A DNA stretch of 64,000 bases. Origin: JAXDMK01 sp963765955 (GTDB taxonomy: Bacteria > Actinomycetota > Acidimicrobiia > Acidimicrobiales > AC-14). The stretch lies in contig CAVXYA010000009.1 in NCBI GenBank assembly GCA_963765955.1, forward strand, positions 496,001 through 560,000, in the 5' to 3' direction. Every line of letters starts with the position of its first letter. The first letter of the stretch is position 1. The position numbers and the translations under genes are program-made. The notes under the pieces are model-generated. The model did not search any database, was not told the DNA's origin, and was given only the letters and a program-made list of their open reading frames with translations. Shown piece by piece: positions 57,912-64,000 of this stretch.

Positions 57912-57917
57912 TAGCCT
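57912..57917 (+). promoter_or_regulatory. Candidate -10 element for prcB
   Basis: TAGCCT lies nine bases before the prcB ATG in the 38-base divergent spacer shared with tpx. A short CTCC-rich stretch but no ribosome-binding site follows, so the transcript may be nearly leaderless. Confidence 0.35.
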
Positions 57918-57926
57918 CCCTCCTCG

Positions 57927-58721
57927 ATGACACTTCCCTACTTCGGGCGGGGGCAGGACCCCGGGCCCAGCTTTTCCGAGTTCCTGCGCCGCAGCGGGTT
58001 CAGCCCGCCCGTGCCGGAGTCGGGGATGGTGCTCGAGGGTGTCGTGCACGCCACCACCATCGTGGCCATCGTCTACGTCGACGGCGTGCTCATGGCCGGC
58101 GACCGGCGGGCCACCGAGGGCTACAGCATCGCCGATCGGGCCATCGAGAAGGTCTTCCCCGCCGACCGTCACTCGGGAGTGTCGATCGCGGGGGCGGCGG
58201 GACCGGCGGTGGAGATGGTGCGCCTCTTCCAGACCGAGCTCGAGCACTACGAGAAGGTCGAGGGCATCGCCCTCAGCCTGGAGGGCAAGGCCAACAAGCT
58301 GGGCCAGATGGTCCGCGACAACATGCCGCTGGCGATGCAGGGCCTGGCCGTCGTCCCCATCTACGCCGGCTACGACCTGCGCCGGCGGCTGGGACGCATC
58401 TTCAAGTACGACATGACCGGCGGCCGCTACGAGGAGCCCGACTTCCACGCCACCGGCTCCGGCGGCCGTGACGCCCGCACCACCATCAAGCTCGGCTACC
58501 GCAAGGGCCTCGACCGGGCCGCGGCCATCGAGCTGGCGGTGGAGGCGCTCTACCAGGCGGCCGACGAGGACTCCGCCACCGGCGGCCCCGACCCCGTCCG
58601 GGGCATCTACCCCACGGTGGCCACCATCACCGCCGAGGGCTTCGAGCGGATGAGCGACGCCGAGGTGGCCGAGCGCTTCCAGGTCCTTATCGCCCGCATG
58701 ACCGAGGGGCAGCGCAAATGA
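57927..58721 (+). CDS. prcB: 20S proteasome beta subunit
   Basis: A 264-residue protease subunit. A 42-residue propeptide ends VVHA, and cleavage before Thr43 (TTIVAIVYVDGVLMAGDRRAT) exposes the N-terminal nucleophile. The residue before the Thr is Ala rather than the usual Gly. Lys and Asp catalytic partners are in the GDRRATEG and EKVF segments. Seven beta subunits form each inner ring of the core. It is followed at once by prcA. Confidence 0.96.
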   Translation: MTLPYFGRGQDPGPSFSEFLRRSGFSPPVPESGMVLEGVVHATTIVAIVYVDGVLMAGDRRATEGYSIADRAIEKVFPADRHSGVSIAGAAGPAVEMVRLFQTELEHYEKVEGIALSLEGKANKLGQMVRDNMPLAMQGLAVVPIYAGYDLRRRLGRIFKYDMTGGRYEEPDFHATGSGGRDARTTIKLGYRKGLDRAAAIELAVEALYQAADEDSATGGPDPVRGIYPTVATITAEGFERMSDAEVAERFQVLIARMTEGQRK

Positions 58722-58740
58722 CCAGACGCGGGGTCCTCTC

Positions 58741-59436
58741 ATGAGCATGCCGTACTACGTGGCGCCCGAGCAGATCATGAAGGACCGGGCCGACTACGCC
58801 CGCAAGGGGATCGCCCGGGGGCGGGCGCTGGTGGCCCTCAGCTACGACCAGGGCATCGTCCTGTGCGCCGAGAACCCGTCCCGAACGCTCCACAAGGTGT
58901 CGGAGATCTACGACCGCATCGCCTTCGCCGGGGTGGGCAAGTTCAGCGAGTTCGACTCGCTGCGCACCGCCGGCGTCCGCCACGCCGACCTCAAGGGCTA
59001 CAACTACTCGCGGGAGGACGTCGACTCCCGCTCCCTGGCCAACGCCTTCGCCCAGCTCCTGGGCAACGTGTTCACCCACGAGATGAAGCCCATGGAGGTC
59101 GAGATCCTCGTCGCCGAGGTGGGTTGGCAGCTGGAGGACGACCAGATCTTCCGCATCTCCTACGACGGCACCGTCGTCGACGAGGAGCACCGCACCGTCC
59201 TCGGCGGCGATGCCGACGCCATCTCCGAGCGCCTCAACGCGGCCGCCGCCGACGACGCCTCGCTCGACCTGGGGGCGGCGTTGCGGGGCGCGGTCACTGC
59301 GCTGGCCGGCCCTGACCGTGTCATACCGCCGGCCGAGCTGGAGGTGGCGATCCTCGACCGCGTCCAGACCCGCCGTGCCTTCCGCCGCCTCACCCTGGCC
59401 CAGCTCGAGCCCCTGCTGACTGCGCCGGAGAGCTGA
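58741..59436 (+). CDS. prcA: 20S proteasome alpha subunit
   Basis: A 231-residue outer-ring subunit. The N-terminal gating helix opens MPYYVAPEQIMKDRADYARK and is followed by the conserved ARGRALVALSYDQGIVLCAEN strand region (split about 20-42). It lacks the catalytic Thr, as expected. It binds the Arc QYL tail and controls entry. It starts 19 bases after prcB in the same transcript. Confidence 0.96.
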   Translation: MSMPYYVAPEQIMKDRADYARKGIARGRALVALSYDQGIVLCAENPSRTLHKVSEIYDRIAFAGVGKFSEFDSLRTAGVRHADLKGYNYSREDVDSRSLANAFAQLLGNVFTHEMKPMEVEILVAEVGWQLEDDQIFRISYDGTVVDEEHRTVLGGDADAISERLNAAAADDASLDLGAALRGAVTALAGPDRVIPPAELEVAILDRVQTRRAFRRLTLAQLEPLLTAPES

Positions 59437-59528
59437 TCCGGCGGTCTCGATGGACGGGCTCGGCGGCGGTAACCCGACGGTGACATGACGGCGATGGCGT
59501 TGTTACTCCACCGGTGCATCGTCGGGTC

Positions 59529-60734
59529 ATGATCCTCAACCGTCTCGCCTGCGCTGCGATCGCCCTGGCGACTCTCGCCACCGCCTGCGGGGACGGCGGC
59601 GGCCAGGCGGGCACTGAAGGGGCGTTGCCGACCACCCCGTCGACGTCCACCTTGCCCTCCTCCTCGGAGCCCCAGGGCCCGGCGGTTACCCAGCCCGAGC
59701 CGGATGTGGCCGAGCCCTGGTTCGACGGGATCTGGCCCGATAGCCGGGCCGCCCTCGACGAGCAGCGAAGGGCCTTCGACGAGGGTCACCACCCGTGGCG
59801 CACCGACCCGGTGGAGACGGCGAACGCCTTCCTGCGATCCGTCGGGATCGCAGAGCCGGTCATGGGTTCCTACGACCGGGCCGGTGGTCGCACCGGCGTC
59901 GTCCAGTTCGAATCGGACTCGGTGCCCGGCTTGGTGTTCCTGCGACAGGTGGAAGGCAACCCCCTGCCCTACGTGGTCCGCCTCGAGACGCCCCGGTTCG
60001 AGGTCGTGCAGACCGAACGCGAGGGTGGTGAGGTCCGGGTGGAGGTCGCCAGCGCCTCTCCCGGCACCGTCGTAGCCCGGGTTGGGAGCTTGGCGTCGGT
60101 GTGGCAGGACGACGAGCAGGTGCAGGTCGTGCAGGGACCGCCGGTCACGCTCACCCTCGAGGTCGCCGACCCCCGCCAGCCGGTGTTGCTGGAGGTGTAC
60201 CACCAGGGTGCCGACGGGATGACGGCCAGCGCCCGGGTCCGGGTCCAGCCGGCCGTGCCGTCGAGTCAAGGGCCGTCCGGCGGCAACCGACTCTCCACCG
60301 ACTCCCAGCTGCGGGTCGGCGGCTTCGGACCGGTCGAGGTCGGCATGACCCTCGACCAGGCTCTGGCCGCGGCCGGCGTTCCCATGACGATCAGCGGATC
60401 GCGCTACTGCGAGATCCTGACCGCCCCGGGCGGGCCCGAGTTCGTCAGGTTCGTCGCCTCCGCCGAGAGCGAGGGGCGGATCACCGTGATCGGGGTCCTG
60501 TCCGATTCGGTGTCCACCGAGGCTGGGATCCGCAAGGGCAGCACGGAGGACGAGGTCCGGGCTGCCTACCCCGCCGGTGAGCTCGAGCGCTGGGGCGCCG
60601 ACGACGCCCACCGTCTCGTGCACCGTCCGGCCAACGGCGACCAGGCCCTGGCCTTCCTCGTCGTCGACTCCAAGGTGGTTCAGATGGAGACCGGGGTGGC
60701 CGACCTCCTGAAGGCCCAGGAGTACTGCTCCTGA
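59529..60734 (+). CDS. Lipoprotein paralogous to the sigma-factor partner protein
   Basis: About 400 residues. ATG at 59529 starts MILNRLACAAIALATLATAC, with lipobox ATAC. A Ser/Thr/Pro linker is followed by a domain with DGIWPDSRAALDEQRRAFDEG and TDPVETANAFL. A beta region follows, then a C-terminal repeat domain with LRVGGFGPVEVGMTLDQALA and GIRKGSTEDEVRAAYP. The same order occurs in the membrane protein at 16339-17756, so both belong to one unnamed family. Upstream GTG at 59514 is less likely. It lies between prcA and pafA on the same strand but is not a known proteasome component. Confidence 0.78.
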   Translation: MILNRLACAAIALATLATACGDGGGQAGTEGALPTTPSTSTLPSSSEPQGPAVTQPEPDVAEPWFDGIWPDSRAALDEQRRAFDEGHHPWRTDPVETANAFLRSVGIAEPVMGSYDRAGGRTGVVQFESDSVPGLVFLRQVEGNPLPYVVRLETPRFEVVQTEREGGEVRVEVASASPGTVVARVGSLASVWQDDEQVQVVQGPPVTLTLEVADPRQPVLLEVYHQGADGMTASARVRVQPAVPSSQGPSGGNRLSTDSQLRVGGFGPVEVGMTLDQALAAAGVPMTISGSRYCEILTAPGGPEFVRFVASAESEGRITVIGVLSDSVSTEAGIRKGSTEDEVRAAYPAGELERWGADDAHRLVHRPANGDQALAFLVVDSKVVQMETGVADLLKAQEYCS

Positions 60735-60777
60735 GCCTTCGCCGGTCTCAGGAGGCCCGGGACTAGAAGGCCCGGAC

Positions 60778-61080
60778 TCAGAACGCTCGGACGAAGAGCA
60801 CCGCGGCCACCATGATGGCGCCGAGGACGATCCACAGCTCACGGGGGGCGGACCAGTCGGCGTCGTCGTCCATGAGGTCGAAGGCGGACTCGACCTCGTC
60901 GACCAGCAGCAGCTCCTGGGCCGAGGCCAGGTCGTCCTCGTCGACGAAGACGTGGACGTCGCCGATCGGGTAGATGCCGTCGACGTTGCCCCGCAGCTCG
61001 ATGGTCATGCCCTCGACCCCCAGGCGGGCGGCGATCACCCGGGCGTGGAAGCTGCTGGTCACAGTGGCCAGCCGCACCAT
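60778..61080 (-). CDS. DUF2007-like protein with C-terminal membrane anchor
   Basis: A 100-residue protein. The DUF2007 fold MVRLATVTSSFHARVIAARL and the GDVHVFVDEDDLASAQELL segment (about 45-63) are followed by an acidic linker and one C-terminal membrane helix (WIVLGAIMVAAVLFVRAF). DUF2007 resembles a small signal-transducing/ACT-like domain, function unknown. ATG at 61080 was chosen over an upstream start overlapping pafA. It is divergent from pafA, with 40 bases between starts. Confidence 0.78.
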   Translation of the reverse strand: MVRLATVTSSFHARVIAARLGVEGMTIELRGNVDGIYPIGDVHVFVDEDDLASAQELLLVDEVESAFDLMDDDADWSAPRELWIVLGAIMVAAVLFVRAF

Positions 61081-61106
61081 ACGGGTCTGTTGCACCGTCT
61101 GAACGG

Positions 61107-61112
61107 TACCGT
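61107..61112 (+). promoter_or_regulatory. Candidate -10 element for pafA
   Basis: TACCGT within the palindrome ACGGTACCGT (61103-61112) lies eight bases before the pafA ATG, in the 40-base divergent spacer. No ribosome-binding site is visible. Confidence 0.35.
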
Positions 61113-61120
61113 GGGCGCAG

Positions 61121-62479
61121 ATGGAGCGGCGCATCTTCGGTCTCGAGAACGAGTACGGCGTCACCTGCACCCTCCGCGGCCAGCGCCGGCTCAGCCCCGA
61201 CGAGGTGGCCCGCTACCTGTTCCGCCGGGTCGTCTCGTGGGGCCGGAGCAGCAACGTCTTCCTCGAGAACGGCGCCCGCCTCTACCTCGACGTCGGCAGC
61301 CACCCCGAGTACGCCACCCCCGAGTGCGACTCCATCGAGGACCTGGTGGCCCACGACAAGGCCGGCGAGCGCATCCTCGAAAGCCTCCTGGCCAGCGCCG
61401 AGCAGCGCCTCCGGGAGGAGGGCATCCGGGGCATCGTCTACCTGTTCAAGAACAACACCGACTCGGCCGGCAACTCCTACGGGTGCCACGAGAACTACCT
61501 CACCAGCCGCCGCGACGACTTCGGACACTACGCCGAGGTCCTCATCCCCTTCTTCGTCAGCCGCCAGATCTTCGCCGGCGCGGGCAAGGTGCTGAACACG
61601 GCCCGGGGCGCCACCTACTGCATCAGCCAGCGGGCGGAGCACATCTGGGAGGGCGTGTCGTCGGCCACCACCCGTAGCCGGCCCATCATCAACACCCGCG
61701 ACGAGCCCCACGCCGACGCCGAGCGCTTCCGCCGCCTCCACGTGATCGTGGGCGACTCCAACATGAGCGAGTACGCCACCTTCATCAAGATGGGCACCAC
61801 CAGCATCCTCCTGCGCATGCTGGAGGACCCGGGCGTGGTGCTGCGGGACATGACCCTCGACAACCCCATCCGGGCCATCCGCGAGATCAGCCACGACCCC
61901 ACCTGCCGGCGCCGGGTGCGGCTGGAGAACGGCCGCGAGCTGAGCGCCCTCGACATCCAGAAGGAGTACCTGGGCCGGGCCCTGCGCTACTCCGAGAGCC
62001 GGGGCCTGAGCCCGCTGGAGGAGCAGGCCCTCAAGATGTGGGAGCACTGCCTGACCAAGATCGAGGTCGACCCCCTGCTGCTCGACCGGGAGGTCGACTG
62101 GGTCATCAAGCACAAGATGATCGAGGCCTACCGCGAGCGCCACGAGCTGCCCCTCAGCCATCCCAAGGTGGCCCTGCTCGACCTGCAGTACCACGACGTC
62201 AACCGGGAGCGGGGCCTCTACTACCGGATGCAGGAGCGGGGCATGGTGGAGCGCATCGTCACCGACGCCGCCATCGAGGAGGCGGTCACCACGCCGCCCC
62301 AGACCACCCGGGCCCGGCTGCGGGGCGAGTTCATCCGCAAGGCCAAGGAGCGCAAGCGCGACTACACCGTCGACTGGGTGCACCTGAAGCTCAACGACCA
62401 GGCCCAGCGCACGGTGCTGTGCAAGGACCCGTTCAAGTCGCGCGACGAGCGGGTCGAGAAGCTCATCGCCTCGCTGTAG
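61121..62479 (+). CDS. pafA: Pup-protein ligase PafA
   Basis: A 452-residue ligase. RRIFGLENEYGVTCT carries the catalytic metal-binding residues. SHPEYATPECD, KNNTDSAGNSYGCHENYL, FAGAGKV and NTRDEPHADAERFRRLH are conserved. It lacks the Dop-specific insertion loop, which separates it from the paralogue at 53212. It joins the gamma-carboxylate of deamidated Pup to substrate lysines with ATP. It is followed by a DUF3866 gene, a pairing seen in many actinobacteria. Confidence 0.96.
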   Translation: MERRIFGLENEYGVTCTLRGQRRLSPDEVARYLFRRVVSWGRSSNVFLENGARLYLDVGSHPEYATPECDSIEDLVAHDKAGERILESLLASAEQRLREEGIRGIVYLFKNNTDSAGNSYGCHENYLTSRRDDFGHYAEVLIPFFVSRQIFAGAGKVLNTARGATYCISQRAEHIWEGVSSATTRSRPIINTRDEPHADAERFRRLHVIVGDSNMSEYATFIKMGTTSILLRMLEDPGVVLRDMTLDNPIRAIREISHDPTCRRRVRLENGRELSALDIQKEYLGRALRYSESRGLSPLEEQALKMWEHCLTKIEVDPLLLDREVDWVIKHKMIEAYRERHELPLSHPKVALLDLQYHDVNRERGLYYRMQERGMVERIVTDAAIEEAVTTPPQTTRARLRGEFIRKAKERKRDYTVDWVHLKLNDQAQRTVLCKDPFKSRDERVEKLIASL

Positions 62480-62491
62480 GCGGCGTCCGGC

Positions 62492-63488
62492 GTGCCGTCA
62501 TTTCGCACCGGCGTCGTCTCTGCCGTTCTGGCTACGCGGGTCGGGCTGCAGAAGGTGGAGGTCGACGGGGAGAGGGCCTACGTCCTGACCCAGCTCATCG
62601 GGACGGTCGCGGTGGGCGACCGGGTGGTGGTCAACACCACCGCCGTCGACCTGGGCCTGGGTACCGGCGGCTGGCACTTCGTGCACTGGAACCTGGAGCG
62701 GTCGTCGTGGTCGGAGCCTGGGCCGGGGACCGTGATGAAGCTGCGCTACACCAGCCTCCAGGTCGACACCGGGGCGGCCGAGGAGGCTTGCACCGCCGCC
62801 CGTGCTCGGCTCGGCTGGACGGGCGGCCGGTGGTGGCGTGCACGCTGCACAGCCAGGTGGCGTGCGTGGCGGCCGGCGTTCTGCACGGTGCGCCTCGCCG
62901 GGGCGGCGGCTGGTGTACGTCATGACCGACTCCGCCGCCTTGCCCCTGGCCTTGTCCGACCTGGTGGCCGACCTGTGCGCCAGGGGCCTGCTGGCGGCGA
63001 CGGTGACGAGCGGGCAGGCGTTCGGGGGCGACCACGAGGCGGTGAGCGTGCCGTCGGCGCTGCAGGTGGCGGTGGCGTGCGCCGGCGCCGACGCCATCGT
63101 CGTCGCCCCCGGGCCGGGCGTGGTCGGCACCGGGAGCGAGTACGGGTTCGGCGGGGTGGAGGTGGCGTCCGTGGTCGACGCTGCGGCCCATCTGGGGGGA
63201 CGGCCGATCGTCGCCGTCCGCTACTCGGACGCGGACGGGCGCGACCGGCACCGGGGGGTGAGCCACCACACCGTCACCGCCCTGGCCCTGGCCGGATGCC
63301 GTCCCCTGGTCGCCGTCCCCCGGAGCAGTGCGCAACACCCGGCGCTGGGCGAGGTGGTGGAGGTCGACGTCCCCGACGACCTGGGCTACGGCTCGACCAC
63401 GAGCATGGGCCGGAGCCCGGGGGACGATCCTGGGTTCTTCGCCTACGCCGCCGCCGCCGGCGCGCTGGCGGCCCGCCTCCTCGGCTGA
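62492..63488 (+). pseudogene. DUF3866 family protein, two frameshifts
   Basis: The N-terminal part (PSFRTGVVSAVLATRVGLQK, AVGDRVVVNTTAVDLGLGTGG, MKLRYTSLQVDTG) is in one frame to about 62800. RLDGRPVVACTLHSQVACVA follows in a second, and RRLVYVMTDSAALPLALSDL to the end (FFAYAAAAGALAARLLG) in a third, from about 62895. All three segments match DUF3866 in order, so the gene is either broken or carries two sequencing errors. Function is unknown; it is the usual neighbour of pafA. GTG start at 62492, 13 bases after pafA. Confidence 0.8.
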
Positions 63489-63505
63489 GCCGCCGGTCGA
63501 GCGAC

Positions 63506-63560
63506 CCGATCGAGTGTGCAAGAACCAAGCCATATCCCGGGTTCTTGCACACTCGATCGG
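63506..63560. terminator. Long perfect hairpin between convergent genes
   Basis: A 21-bp perfect inverted repeat (63506-63526 and 63540-63560, arm core GAGTGTGCAAGAACC) with a 13-base loop lies between DUF3866 and the convergent dehydrogenase-like gene. No T tract is present. It resembles in style the hairpin at 27155. Confidence 0.7.
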
Positions 63561-63569
63561 ATCCAGGGG

Positions 63570-64000
63570 CTAGGTCCGACGCGTCGACACACTCGGACGG
63601 AGCCGGGCCAGGGTGGCGGTCCGCAGCGCCCCGCTCTGGCCCTGGATGGCGAAGAAGGCGGCCTCCCGGAGCAGGCGCTGGGCCGGGTTCGAGCGCAGCA
63701 TGGCCCGCCCGCCGCCCGCCACCACCAGGGCGGTCGCGGCCCTGATGGCCAGGTCACAGCTCCACGCCCGGGCCTCGGTAAGGGCCGCCAGGTGCTCGTC
63801 GTCGGTACGGTCCTCGTCGAGCAGGGCGTAGGCCCGGGCCCGGCACTCGAGCAGCTCGTCGTCGAAGGCGGGGTCGGCGAGGAGACGGCAGGCGGTGCGG
63901 GCCACGCCGAAGACGGCGGCGCGGGGCCGGGAGGTGGTGACCCGGTCGGCCTCCAGCCACGCCTGGTAGGGGAGGGACGAGATCACGTCGTCCTCGGGCA
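63570..64000 (-). CDS. Acyl-CoA dehydrogenase-like protein, C-terminal part only
   Basis: The 3' end of a gene that enters from beyond the window. About 143 residues form a helical C-terminal domain. It has PRAAVFGVARTACRLLADPAFDDEL, then a helix with LTEARAWSCDLAIRAATALVVAGGG and a terminal RLLREAAFFAIQGQSGALRTATLARL. This is the FAD/tetramer-contact region of acyl-CoA dehydrogenases and related monooxygenase-type flavoproteins. Substrate cannot be inferred. The frame is open to the last base. Confidence 0.7.
   Translation of the reverse strand, partial: PEDDVISSLPYQAWLEADRVTTSRPRAAVFGVARTACRLLADPAFDDELLECRARAYALLDEDRTDDEHLAALTEARAWSCDLAIRAATALVVAGGGRAMLRSNPAQRLLREAAFFAIQGQSGALRTATLARLRPSVSTRRT

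Overview
This window is about 70% GC and reads as a chromosome segment of a high-GC actinobacterium, most likely Acidimicrobiia. The main evidence is a complete Pup-proteasome gene set (arc/mpa, dop, pup, prcB, prcA, pafA), a fused CofG-CofH FO synthase (fbiC, coenzyme F420), OpcA beside G6PD, and lineage families such as DUF3866, DUF5522, DUF3052 and MarP. No rRNA, tRNA, CRISPR array or insertion sequence was recognised. The taxon is inferred from gene content, not from a marker gene.

Layout. 1-870 is a graveyard holding a decayed copy of an osmolyte-binding protein gene and a broken Clp N-domain gene. 872-3080 is a NarL-type response regulator and kinase pair, then a small secreted protein. 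3609-7304 is an osmoprotectant ABC operon. 7513-8413 is a self-regulated membrane protein/HTH pair. 8549-10012 holds VOC and TrmO genes and a leaderless mini-operon. 10030-16291 holds fbiC and the zwf-opcA-pgl oxidative pentose phosphate operon. 16339-23537 is an ECF sigma factor with its membrane-anchored partner, a three-unit YVTN propeller protein and a penicillin-binding-type serine hydrolase. 23638-31240 holds FIST, transketolase, a TetR/desaturase pair with a clear operator, a TadE-TadC chimera, DUF3052 and an AI-2E-family transporter. 31286-32745 holds Uma2 and a divergent ArsR/ArsI-CadI pair.

32755-35697 is the most unusual locus. A minus-strand run encodes a 30-residue peptide, a structured RNA spacer, a PaaK-like adenylating enzyme, a membrane protein with the YD and GxGD signature of presenilin/signal-peptide-peptidase proteases, and a copper-type cupredoxin lipoprotein. 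35793-42651 is an oligopeptide ABC operon and an OmpR-type regulator. 42856-44792 encodes a 31-residue hydrophobic peptide behind two leader hairpins, an M48 protease and a DUF732-like protein. 44939-50250 holds DacB, a LON-domain protein, three small membrane or tail proteins, TrmI, MarP and MsrB.

50867-63488 is the Pup-proteasome region. It is interrupted between pup and prcB by an endonuclease VII-type HNH gene, DUF5522, a DUF839 protein and a thiol peroxidase divergent from prcB. Arc unfolds pupylated proteins and PrcAB degrades them. PafA ligates Pup after Dop deamidates its C-terminal Gln.

A dozen conserved genes carry single-base frame changes, mostly one extra G or C in short G/C runs. 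This looks more like assembly error than biology, so several genes called broken here may be intact in the organism.
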